In this document: piece by piece, positions 49,450-56,609 of the stretch | Layout: each line of letters starts with the position of its first letter | How positions within the stretch are numbered: position 1 is the stretch's first letter | Source: Yersinia bercovieri ATCC 43970 | GTDB lineage: Bacteria; Pseudomonadota; Gammaproteobacteria; Enterobacterales; Enterobacteriaceae | NCBI RefSeq assembly: GCF_013282745.1 | Contig: NZ_CP054045.1 | Coordinates: 1-64,000, forward strand | Reading direction: 5' to 3' | Length of the DNA: 64,000 nt | Made by a program: the position numbers and the translations under genes | The notes under the pieces: model-generated | Told to the model about the DNA's origin: nothing | Databases searched by the model: none | What the model saw: only the letters and a program-made list of their open reading frames with translations

Positions 49450-49475
49450 CGGTTATGGATGATTATCCTGCGCCT
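49450..49475 (-). promoter_or_regulatory. CCGGAG leader hairpin, copy 5
   Basis: Minus strand: GGAT-AATC-ATCC, then ATAACCGGAGAT, 11 bases from the parA start. Two stem pairs changed on both sides relative to GGGT...ACCC. Confidence 0.65.
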
Positions 49476-49489
49476 CCGATGGCGTTCTC

Positions 49490-49516
49490 ATGATAGATAT
49501 TACACTTATCTGTCAT
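49490..49516. promoter_or_regulatory. parA promoter inverted repeat
   Basis: ATGATAGATA / TATCTGTCAT with a 7-base centre and one mismatch. Likely autoregulatory operator of the partition operon. Confidence 0.6.
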
Positions 49517-49637
49517 ATTAGCAACTGAGTTTTGTAGGATTTATTCTAAAAAATTGACCACAATCACAAACTTATCTCTTGACAGTCATTTGCATAAAAC
49601 ACTGTCTATACAGCAAGTTAATCAGAAAATTTCAATA

Positions 49638-49655
49638 TTTTGTGCATGCACAAAA
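49638..49655. promoter_or_regulatory. Dispersed 18-bp palindrome, copy 9 (exact)
   Basis: First of three copies in about 105 bases between parA and the rep region; candidate centromere core. Confidence 0.8.
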
Positions 49656-49684
49656 CTCACATCTAAAATTTCACTTTGCTAAAT

Positions 49685-49702
49685 TTTTGTGCATGCACAA
49701 AA
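49685..49702. promoter_or_regulatory. Dispersed 18-bp palindrome, copy 10 (exact)
   Basis: 47 bases after copy 9. Confidence 0.8.
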
Positions 49703-49724
49703 CAACGCTCATAATCAGACTCAA

Positions 49725-49742
49725 ATTTGTGCATGCACAAAA
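49725..49742. promoter_or_regulatory. Dispersed 18-bp palindrome, copy 11 (first base differs)
   Basis: ATTTGTGCATGCACAAAA, 40 bases after copy 10. It is flanked by AAA/TTT, so a wider symmetric site is present. Confidence 0.75.
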
Positions 49743-49777
49743 ATTTGTACTCATCTAACAAAAAACATCATCAGTCC

Positions 49778-49797
49778 TTGATACAAATTTATATCAT
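49778..49797. promoter_or_regulatory. Operator-like inverted repeat ATGATA-N8-TATCAT, copy 5
   Basis: TTGATA CAAATTTA TATCAT, with an extra half site ATGATACAG just after it, before the gene at 49838. Confidence 0.7.
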
Positions 49798-49837
49798 ATC
49801 TATGATACAGAAAAGTGTTATTTTTAAGAGGTTAAAA

Positions 49838-50113
49838 ATGGCTATCAAAACCAAGCACTATATCCCCAACAAACAACGTTATCAGAACTATGTAAATCGA
49901 CTAAAAGAACAAGGTGGCGCTATAAAGAAAATATACTTTGAGAAAGAAGAACTGGAACAAATAGAGCAATTGAAAAATAAACTAATGCTGTCCGACAAAG
50001 CAACCGTGTCAGATATTGTCAAAGCAGTCATACTTATTGCATCAGAAGGTGAATTATATACATCTAGTGGAATAGTTAATATTTCTGCACTGACAACAAT
50101 AAATAAAGCATGA
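49838..50113 (+). CDS. Ribbon-helix-helix-like small protein (91 aa)
   Basis: AGAGG lies 9 bases before ATG 49838. The sequence GGAIKKIYFEKEELEQIEQLKNKL...ATVSDIVKAVILIASEG reads as strand, helix, turn, helix, as in MetJ/Arc-type repressors. A basic N-terminal tail precedes it. Located under an ATGATA operator and opposite rep, so it may repress itself, rep or transfer genes. Confidence 0.65.
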   Translation: MAIKTKHYIPNKQRYQNYVNRLKEQGGAIKKIYFEKEELEQIEQLKNKLMLSDKATVSDIVKAVILIASEGELYTSSGIVNISALTTINKA

Positions 50114-50279
50114 ATGATGACCAAACAGCAAAATAGAGTAATCAGTAAAATGAAAACCGTCACATCCGTGATAACGCTATCCAAACCTAGCTTCTAAGAC
50201 TCGACATATCATACCGACAAAAATAACGTCGAATAATAAAGAACACTCAAATCAAATAATCAATAATCCTCAGCGCACA

Positions 50280-51680
50280 TCAGCTAAACGACACTTCCCC
50301 TGCGGGGGGCGGATATACAATAGTACCGAATGACGCTAAAACACGTTGCGCCGTCCTTCTCGAACACCCAGCCATCGACGCAACAGATAATGACGAAATA
50401 ACACTTGTTCCCCGTGAGAGTAATGTTTGAATAGCATTAAATATTGCTATCCTATTGCGCTCACTTCTCTTCCTGGCTGAATTGATCCCTGACTCTATTT
50501 GCCTTTTCTTTATTTCATCGACAGTTAAACCAAGTGACACATTCCAGCGTTTGGTTTCACCTAATAGAAAATCAGGAATAGGGATACCGGCCCCTGCAAA
50601 ATACTTCACAAGCGTTGACTTCTTATACCTATATATGGTTTTTACAGCACTCGATAAATACTGTTCTAGCTCACTTGGAGTCAGTCCTATATGCTTATCG
50701 TTAAGCTCTCGAATTAACTCCCAAGCCTTATTAATTGACGTAATGCGGCGTAGTGCAACAAAGGCGATAAACGCAACGCTATCACGCTGACCTGACTTAA
50801 TTCGCTTAGAACTTCTGATAAAGCTGGATAGGTGCCAATAGATACGGCTCCACCAATTAGCAATACTGTGTCTAGCCGGTGTACTGTTTTCTGGCTCCGT
50901 AGATCTTGGTAACGGTGTCTCGTTGGGAACTACTGATGCACTTACCCGTATTGATTCCATCACTGTTGGCGAATAAACAACATCCAACTTAGATGCCAAA
51001 CTTTTGAAAGAATATTGTTGTTCTGACAACCAAATCTTAACGCGCTTCCCGCTAGCAGAATGCTTCGAACCTGGTAACCGTAAAAACCTGGTCATGTCAT
51101 GGGATGCACCTGTATCTACATGCCATAGATCACCACCAGTAAACCTATCAGTAAGCTTCTTAGAGATAGACTCCCATGCTAGTTTCTGTGCGGGAAAAGC
51201 ATCTATCATTTCATAGAACCAATATAGATGAAGACCTCCTGAGCCACTCTCTACAATGGCGTTAGGGGTTGGTGTACCTGAAGCCGCCACCTGCTGCAAT
51301 ACCTCATCAAGAACCTGCTGAGATTCACTGGCAGTCAGCATCCGTTCAATAGAAGTATCTATCTCGACATAGTTTGCACACAGCCCTGATAGCAGCGCTT
51401 TTTTACGCCAATCAAAAAACGTATTGGGGGTAAAGTAGAGATCTTCATCTGTATTGGTTTGAAGGTAGAAAGAAGATAGAGAAGAGATAACTTTGCGTTG
51501 CCGCTTAGTTTGACCTACAGGGACATATAAATGGCGACCGTTCTCATTCGAGTTACGCCGCCACAACCACCGGCAGTATTGGGAAGGTGTTAAGCCGCCA
51601 AGAGCATCAAAAAATGCACCTGGAGTCTCTTCGTAATACATATTTGTATCACATGTAAAGCTTTTTGCGGCCAAAACCAT
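50280..51680 (-). CDS. Primase-polymerase (AEP) type replication protein (466 aa)
   Basis: ATG 51680 has GGG 9 bases upstream; a TTG at 51734 would add 18 residues. Archaeo-eukaryotic-primase signatures: YVEIDTS (acidic strand), IVESGSGGLHLYWF (sGxxxHxYW-like) and WHVDTGASHDMTRFLRLPGSKH (D...R.LRLPG..). The C-terminus has a helix-turn-helix (VISSLSVASMAGCSRRTAQRVLASFG). Such proteins prime or initiate plasmid replication. No classic RepA/RepB initiator is visible elsewhere in the window, so this is the likely Rep. Confidence 0.75.
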   Translation of the reverse strand: MVLAAKSFTCDTNMYYEETPGAFFDALGGLTPSQYCRWLWRRNSNENGRHLYVPVGQTKRQRKVISSLSSFYLQTNTDEDLYFTPNTFFDWRKKALLSGLCANYVEIDTSIERMLTASESQQVLDEVLQQVAASGTPTPNAIVESGSGGLHLYWFYEMIDAFPAQKLAWESISKKLTDRFTGGDLWHVDTGASHDMTRFLRLPGSKHSASGKRVKIWLSEQQYSFKSLASKLDVVYSPTVMESIRVSASVVPNETPLPRSTEPENSTPARHSIANWWSRIYWHLSSFIRSSKRIKSGQRDSVAFIAFVALRRITSINKAWELIRELNDKHIGLTPSELEQYLSSAVKTIYRYKKSTLVKYFAGAGIPIPDFLLGETKRWNVSLGLTVDEIKKRQIESGINSARKRSERNRIAIFNAIQTLLSRGTSVISSLSVASMAGCSRRTAQRVLASFGTIVYPPPAGEVSFS

Positions 51681-51721
51681 AACATTTACCCAAAAATATT
51701 GGAAATGTGGTAGTGCCGCAC

Positions 51722-51749
51722 TTGGTTTACCCAAGTTTTTTGCTATAAT
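51722..51749 (+). promoter_or_regulatory. Promoter opposing rep
   Basis: TTGGTT (51722-51727), 16-base spacer, consensus TATAAT (51744-51749), on the strand opposite to rep. Confidence 0.55.
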
Positions 51750-51755
51750 GACCCT

Positions 51756-51885
51756 AAGCCTCGATTCTGTGCCGTCGCCAAACAGAGCAGATTCGAAGTT
51801 AAATGGAGTATGTTTTATAGCGCGGTAACACTACCGCCAACTTTCACGCCCCTGATGAAAATCAGGGGCGTAATATTTTGTGCTT
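51756..51885 (+). ncRNA. Candidate counter-transcript (antisense) RNA at the rep leader
   Basis: From the promoter at 51722-51749 to the terminator ending about 51880. Contains two stem-loops (51822-51837: GCGGTA-ACAC-TACCGC; 51846-51871). No coding potential. If rep mRNA starts upstream of this interval, the RNA would be complementary to its leader. Confidence 0.5.
51846..51880 (+). terminator. Rho-independent terminator
   Basis: ACGCCCCTGAT / ATCAGGGGCGT, 11-bp stem with GAAA tetraloop, followed by AATATTTTG. Confidence 0.7.
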
Positions 51886-51888
51886 TAT

Positions 51889-52164
51889 CTAATCGATAGA
51901 TTTACCCATCAAGTAATGAGCCTCCGGTAAGCGTTCCTCAATATAACGCTGTGCTGCGCTGACTGACGCAAATCGCCTTGCCCCAACTTTAGATTTATCG
52001 CTATAGCCATTGGTTAGCAAACGAGCATTATCGCCACAGAGCGTTTTAAAATGGATCTCCCACGGACGCAAGAAAGTAGTAGGATCAAGAACGATGTCGA
52101 GCTGAGTAACGAAACGTTCCTCAACGAGCAATTTAGCCGTCTTAAGTGACCAACCATAGCGCAT
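51889..52164 (-). CDS. Small hypothetical protein upstream of rep (91 aa)
   Basis: ATG 52164 has GGGAGAG 6-8 bases upstream. Small alpha/beta protein (KTAKLLVEERFVTQLDIVLDPTTFLRPWEIHFKTLCG...VSAAQRYIEERLP). On the same strand as rep but separated by the hairpin at 51846-51871. The family is not recognised; a copy-number role is possible from position. Confidence 0.65.
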   Translation of the reverse strand: MRYGWSLKTAKLLVEERFVTQLDIVLDPTTFLRPWEIHFKTLCGDNARLLTNGYSDKSKVGARRFASVSAAQRYIEERLPEAHYLMGKSID

Positions 52165-52263
52165 GCGATCTCTCCCCAAAAACCCATAAATATTACTATA
52201 TTGAACCAATTAAATATAGCATAGTCAGTAAAATATGCAGATTTCTGGATCGAGGATCATTCT

Positions 52264-52617
52264 ATGGCTAATGAACAAACTAACAACGTTCGAATGATGA
52301 AGCATGTAACGCTTGAACGGTTAAGTAAGGTTATTGCGAATAATCTGAAACTACTCGCTAAATCCAGAAACCTCTCTCTTTATGAGCTACAAAATCAAAT
52401 AGTTGGGGCTTTTCTTCTTAAACATGCAGAAACAGAAATAAGATACGTGCCATCAACCCATGATGATAAAAATCGCTATAATGTATTCGTAAGTAATAGC
52501 GTGTTTGCTCAGATCCAAAATCGAGGTATCGAGGATCAAAAGAGCAATGCAGAGATTGTTTACAACGCTATCATTTGTTATGCCAGGGTCAACGGACTGA
52601 ACAATAAGTTGCTTTAA
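52264..52617 (+). CDS. Small protein with ribbon-helix-helix-like C-terminus (117 aa)
   Basis: GAGGAT lies 9 bases before ATG. N-terminal helices (LERLSKVIANNLKLLAKSRNLSLYELQNQIVGAF), then RYNVFVSNSVFAQIQNRG...SNAEIVYNAIICYARVNG, the strand-helix-helix order of RHH domains. Probably a DNA-binding regulator placed before the transfer operon. Confidence 0.6.
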   Translation: MANEQTNNVRMMKHVTLERLSKVIANNLKLLAKSRNLSLYELQNQIVGAFLLKHAETEIRYVPSTHDDKNRYNVFVSNSVFAQIQNRGIEDQKSNAEIVYNAIICYARVNGLNNKLL

Positions 52618-52727
52618 TGCACAAAACTAAAACGCTAATAGCAACTAAAAGTATAGCTATCATTCCTGCTTTTAGGCAGTGATAAGGATACATCACAAAA
52701 TAAAACAACTACAACAAAGGAAATCAT

Positions 52728-53048
52728 ATGGGTACGCCAAACGATCATTTAAAATTCTTTAGACTTCGAATTGATGAAGATATCATAGAAAAAATTAATC
52801 GTGAAACGCAAATCAAAGATGGAATGAAGCAAGACCTTATTTCTGATGCTGCTGATTGGTTCGCAACACAACGTAGTAAAGGGGAGATTCCCCCTCGCTA
52901 TTTCGCAAGTCCAACGTGTGCCGAATATGAACCCATCTGGATCAGAAAAGAAACTGCAAAGAGAATTCAAGAACTTGCAAAAACTGATGGAACAAATGCT
53001 TCAAGAGTTCTTTATACAGCACTTGCAAGATATGTAGAAAAAAAGTGA
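52728..53048 (+). CDS. Tandem ribbon-helix-helix regulator (106 aa)
   Basis: AAAGGAAA precedes ATG by 6-9 bases. Two RHH-like halves: LKFFRLRIDEDIIEKINRE...MKQDLISDAADWFATQR (residues 8-48) and EYEPIWIRKETAKRIQELA...NASRVLYTALARYVEK (64-104). A single-chain double RHH resembles F TraY in concept. It has its own terminator and sits just before the main tra operon, so it is a good candidate for the ATGATA-site regulator. Confidence 0.7.
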   Translation: MGTPNDHLKFFRLRIDEDIIEKINRETQIKDGMKQDLISDAADWFATQRSKGEIPPRYFASPTCAEYEPIWIRKETAKRIQELAKTDGTNASRVLYTALARYVEKK

Positions 53049-53078
53049 AAAAAGCCCACTCCTAGAGTGGGCTTTTTT
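53048..53078 (+). terminator. Strong rho-independent terminator
   Basis: 14-bp stem AAAAAAGCCCACTC / GAGTGGGCTTTTTT with loop CTA, straight after the stop codon. Confidence 0.92.
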
Positions 53079-53148
53079 GTGCTCCCTCCCTCTCAAAAAC
53101 CTCACCTATTAATTCCAAAAACACTCTTCAAATTTTGAATAACTAATG

Positions 53149-53168
53149 ATGATACAAAAAAGTTTCAT
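53149..53168. promoter_or_regulatory. Degenerate ATGATA-type operator before the tra operon
   Basis: ATGATA CAAAAAAG TTTCAT, 76 bases upstream of the full copy at 53225, so two sites precede this operon. Confidence 0.5.
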
Positions 53169-53224
53169 AAAAAAATGAAATGATGTTTGCCTGAAGAAAT
53201 GAAGTAGCTATAATCACCCCATTG

Positions 53225-53244
53225 ATGATACAAATTTATATCAT
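53225..53244. promoter_or_regulatory. Operator-like inverted repeat ATGATA-N8-TATCAT, copy 6
   Basis: Exact ATGATA CAAATTTA TATCAT, 16 bases before the first gene of the main transfer operon. Confidence 0.75.
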
Positions 53245-53259
53245 GAGAATGGAGGGGAA

Positions 53260-53577
53260 ATGAAAGGCAAGGCAACACTCAAGATAGCATTTGTTGCAGG
53301 GATAGGGGTTCTATCGAACGCGGCCCTTGCTGATACGATCATTCAAAAATGGTCTGGTGAGTTTTTGATTGTATCCAATGCCGAAGCAAAACGAATTTTT
53401 GATTTGAATCTGACTGGATTTTTAGAGCTACCCACACTGGCTGACCGACCTACAGTGATTACAACTCCTCGTAAAAGTACATTTTTGAAGAGTGACAAAA
53501 AGAAAAGCGGAACAGTTATCGAACATAAAGATACTGATTCTATTTTTATTCGTTTGGAGCGTGAAAATGCAAATTAG
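53260..53577 (+). CDS. Small exported protein, first gene of the tra operon (105 aa)
   Basis: GGAGGGG precedes ATG by 5-8 bases. The signal peptide is MKGKATLKIAFVAGIGVLSNAALA (cut near 24). The mature part is about 80 residues, beta-rich then Lys-rich, without Cys. Its end overlaps the dsbC-like start. The family is not recognised; probably an envelope component of the mating apparatus. Confidence 0.7.
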   Translation: MKGKATLKIAFVAGIGVLSNAALADTIIQKWSGEFLIVSNAEAKRIFDLNLTGFLELPTLADRPTVITTPRKSTFLKSDKKKSGTVIEHKDTDSIFIRLERENAN

Positions 53578-54445
53578 CAAAATGTTTAAACCTGCGTTAT
53601 TAAGTCTATTTATTCTCTCCGGTTTTGTGCATGCACAAAACGCATCTGGTGTAGCAGCATTGAATGCAACCGAGACACCGGCATTTAAAAAGCTTCAAGA
53701 AGCTCAAGCTGGTTCAATTGCTGAAGTTAAAGCCGCGCAAGATGAGTTTAAACAGACTTTTTCTCAAATGAATTTCACTAACTTTGCTGAGTCTCCAGTG
53801 AAAGGAATTTATGAATTACATACTGGCGGCAATGTTATTTATTTCACCCCTAAATCGGAAGACCGAAAAGGGGTAATTATTTTTGGTGAGATGTGGGATT
53901 CAAATGGTGTAAGCCTGACGAATGAAAGCAAATTAAAAGCAATCAAAAGTGAATGGAAAAAACTTCCAGTGGGTAGTGCTATTTCAATCGGTGATAAAAA
54001 TGCACCTTCCTATTATGAAATAACTGACCCTGATTGCCCTTACTGCCATTCCTATCATGAATGGATAAAAGATTACGCCAAAACTAATCCTGTACAACGC
54101 AATCTTATCTTTATGTTAAACCCTGGTCATCCAGAAGCACCGGCGAAAATTGAACACATCATTTGTTCTAAAGATAAAGAACAGGCAATTAACGATATGT
54201 TCGAACAAAAACCCGTTGCACTTGAAAAATGCCCCGAAGCAAAAGGCATTATTCAACAACATCAAGACATCGTTAAAGCATTAGGTGTGAACGGTACACC
54301 ATCATTTGTATTTGATGTTAACGAAGAACCTGAACTCATCGTTGGATTTAATAAAAGTAAAGTTATGGAGGCAATAACTACAGCAACAGACAAAGTAAAA
54401 GCTAAAGCCAACGAGTTAATAAAACAAAACTCGCCCCAAAAATAG
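53567..54445 (+). CDS. DsbC-like periplasmic disulfide isomerase for conjugation (292 aa)
   Basis: ATG 53567 has GGAG 9 bases upstream and overlaps the previous gene. Signal peptide ends at FVHA|Q, encoded by palindrome copy 12. Thioredoxin fold with active site DPDCPYC, and the cis-Pro region NGTPSFVF. N-terminal dimerisation part (residues 60-140). Helps fold the Cys-rich TraN-like and TraV products downstream. Confidence 0.9.
   Translation: MQISKMFKPALLSLFILSGFVHAQNASGVAALNATETPAFKKLQEAQAGSIAEVKAAQDEFKQTFSQMNFTNFAESPVKGIYELHTGGNVIYFTPKSEDRKGVIIFGEMWDSNGVSLTNESKLKAIKSEWKKLPVGSAISIGDKNAPSYYEITDPDCPYCHSYHEWIKDYAKTNPVQRNLIFMLNPGHPEAPAKIEHIICSKDKEQAINDMFEQKPVALEKCPEAKGIIQQHQDIVKALGVNGTPSFVFDVNEEPELIVGFNKSKVMEAITTATDKVKAKANELIKQNSPQK
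53623..53640. promoter_or_regulatory. Dispersed 18-bp palindrome, copy 12 (exact, inside the dsbC-like gene)
   Basis: Encodes FVHAQN at the signal-peptide cleavage site. Confidence 0.75.
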
Positions 54446-54501
54446 TAATAACCAATAAACATCTTTGAACTTAAAACTAATCTACGTTAAGGAATTAAAA
54501 C

Positions 54502-54870
54502 ATGATTTTATCACTAAGCACACATGTTCACGAGAATACGCAATCTACTTTTATTAAATTAAAAACTTGGTACTTAAGTCTTAACGCTCCACAGCGGTTT
54601 ACCTTGGGTTTATTACTAACGTTGATACCTACGGTTGCAATGGCCTGGACAGCTCCCACAGCAGGTGACTTTGGTTATCAAATTTATGATGTAGGCATCA
54701 ATAAAATTGCCAAAGGCCCAATAGGTTTTGCCGGTGGTGCTTTCCTTATTGCTGCGGGTGCAATGAAAATCAATGAATCATGGCCTAAAGCAATTGCATT
54801 CGTGTTGGCGGGTTCTTGCTTAATCAAAGTAGAAGAATTAACAACTTCACTCGGCGCTCTTATTCACTAA
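54502..54870 (+). CDS. traA: Conjugative pilin TraA-like (122 aa)
   Basis: AAGGAATT precedes ATG. A long leader (about residues 1-48) ends with hydrophobic LGLLLTLIPTVAMA, giving a roughly 74-residue mature pilin with two hydrophobic helices (GPIGFAGGAFLIAAGAM and AIAFVLAGSCLI). Size and two-helix hairpin match F-type pilins. It precedes traL as in F-type clusters. Confidence 0.82.
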   Translation: MILSLSTHVHENTQSTFIKLKTWYLSLNAPQRFTLGLLLTLIPTVAMAWTAPTAGDFGYQIYDVGINKIAKGPIGFAGGAFLIAAGAMKINESWPKAIAFVLAGSCLIKVEELTTSLGALIH

Positions 54871-54886
54871 AAATTCAGAGGTAGCT

Positions 54887-55159
54887 ATGGATTATAATGG
54901 CAGATTATATAAATACCCCCACTTACCAATTCAGGTATTTTGGTTTGACCGTGATGAGTGGTTGTTATTGATCGCATCATACATTGGTGCTATGCAAATT
55001 GGTGGTATTAGTTATTTTATTTTTTTTACCGCCACAACCATAGCTATCTCTATTAAGCGTAGTCATGGTCGAGGATACTTTCGCCATTTCCTATATAAAT
55101 TTGGATTAGTTGAATACAAATTATATCCAGACTCCACCGCTGAAAAATTTGACGAGTAA
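54887..55159 (+). CDS. traL: TraL-like pilus assembly protein (90 aa)
   Basis: Contains YKYPHLPIQVFWFDRDEWLLLIASYIGAMQIGG and a second hydrophobic segment, then RGYFRHFLYKFG, the usual TraL layout (VirB3-like inner-membrane protein). Start preceded by GAGGTAG. Next to traE with a 9-base gap. Confidence 0.88.
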   Translation: MDYNGRLYKYPHLPIQVFWFDRDEWLLLIASYIGAMQIGGISYFIFFTATTIAISIKRSHGRGYFRHFLYKFGLVEYKLYPDSTAEKFDE

Positions 55160-55168
55160 GGGTATTCT

Positions 55169-55819
55169 ATGAGCATCGGGAATTTTAAATTCAAGCGTAA
55201 TAACGAAAGAACTCGTCAAAGAGGGATCGCAATTAATGAATCTCAGCGAGATGAAGCAGATAAAAAGAAAACTAAATTTATTCTCTACGCCATTTTGGTC
55301 TTAACAGCGCTGACATATTACGAAGTCAGTAATTCGGCGGATAACGCAAAAATCGTTATTGCACCTTTCGCTAGCGTAGATTCTGGTGATTTTTGGGTGA
55401 CCGGAACAACAGCATCAGAGAGTTATGTTAATCGTATGGCTAAACTGGTCACCGCCTATTATGGGACGGTTTCGCCCACCACGGTGAAAAACTCTAACGC
55501 TTCTCTCCTGGCGATGGTTCATCCAACAAGAAGTGAAGCAATGAGGAAGAAATTCAACGAACGAGAGAAGAAGGTCACTCAGTTTACTACTGTCTCATTT
55601 ATTACTGAATTAAACCCTGAAAAACCAATCCAGGTAACGACTAACCCTGAAGTTGAATATAAGGAACATGGCTCTCTACCTGTTTATCGCATGGATATCC
55701 CTGTTACCAAAAGAAAAATCATTGGTGAGACATCTCCAAATCCTGAAACAGCAAAATACACCGTAGATTACACCATCGAATCAAATCAATTTTGGCTGCT
55801 TGATATAACGGGCTTATAA
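55169..55819 (+). CDS. traE: TraE-like T4SS protein (216 aa)
   Basis: The N-terminal basic region and single membrane helix (FILYAILVLTALTYYEV, about residues 37-53) are followed by a periplasmic domain (NRMAKLVTAYYGTVSPTTVKNSNASLLAMVHP) typical of TraE/VirB5-8-like. Slightly longer than F TraE (188 aa). Confidence 0.88.
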   Translation: MSIGNFKFKRNNERTRQRGIAINESQRDEADKKKTKFILYAILVLTALTYYEVSNSADNAKIVIAPFASVDSGDFWVTGTTASESYVNRMAKLVTAYYGTVSPTTVKNSNASLLAMVHPTRSEAMRKKFNEREKKVTQFTTVSFITELNPEKPIQVTTNPEVEYKEHGSLPVYRMDIPVTKRKIIGETSPNPETAKYTVDYTIESNQFWLLDITGL

Positions 55820-55820
55820 A

Positions 55821-56609
55821 ATGAATAAACTACTCCTAATTTGTGCTCTCAGTCTTACCTCTGCTGTGGCGACGGCAAAAGTAAATAACATCAGTACCCA
55901 ACGGGTTCTTCCTGAAGTCTCGACCACTGTTACATTAAGCAACCGTGATGTTAATCGCATTGTTTGTGAATCTGGCGAAGCTGTGAAGCCCGTTTTTAGT
56001 AAAGAAAAACCCATGAAAGTAGAAATTGGTGCTGACAGAAAAACCTTCTTTGTTAAGTTCCTATTTCTACAGAGTGCGGGAGGAAACCAATATTACTCCG
56101 AACCAACAGAATTATACTTAACCTGTGGTAACGCTACATTTGAACTTATTATTAACCCACAACATGAAGCTGCCAGAAAGGTTTTATTGGGTTCAGGAAC
56201 AGCCAATACCATTAAAGAGAATCAAAAGTTATTTTCAGCCCTGTCTTTGGAAGAAACTGCAACGCAATTATCAATTAGCGTGATGAAAGATGCTAACGAT
56301 TCTGGTCTTGGACTTCCTCCAACCTTTGAACAGCAAGCAATAAATGGCAGTTGGGAAAAAGCATCGGCTGATCGTCGCGGTGTAGCTGTTCCTATCGAAT
56401 TAAAAAAAGACAGAGAAGTGAATGTTGAAGGAACAGGTTTAAAAGCGACTCAATTCACCATTCGAGCCTTACGTAATGTTCAACTATCAGAAATGATGTT
56501 TTTAAATACTCGCTACGGAAAAAATATATTCGCCATAACATTAGAATCTTTGTCATTAAGTTCAGGGCAAATGACTTCGCTCGTTATTATTGAAAGGGAA
56601 GGTCTATGA
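55821..56609 (+). CDS. traK: TraK-like secretin-type protein (262 aa)
   Basis: Signal peptide MNKLLLICALSLTSAVATA, then a beta-rich chain (NNISTQRVLPEVSTTVTLSNRDVNRIVC...). TraK forms the outer ring with TraV and TraB (family knowledge). One base after traE; overlaps traB by 4 bases. Confidence 0.88.
   Translation: MNKLLLICALSLTSAVATAKVNNISTQRVLPEVSTTVTLSNRDVNRIVCESGEAVKPVFSKEKPMKVEIGADRKTFFVKFLFLQSAGGNQYYSEPTELYLTCGNATFELIINPQHEAARKVLLGSGTANTIKENQKLFSALSLEETATQLSISVMKDANDSGLGLPPTFEQQAINGSWEKASADRRGVAVPIELKKDREVNVEGTGLKATQFTIRALRNVQLSEMMFLNTRYGKNIFAITLESLSLSSGQMTSLVIIEREGL

Noticed and set aside
51633..51652. Additional ATGATA-type operator at the rep start
   Set aside because: Only 15 of 20 positions match and the arms are imperfect; kept as a weak note, not a feature.
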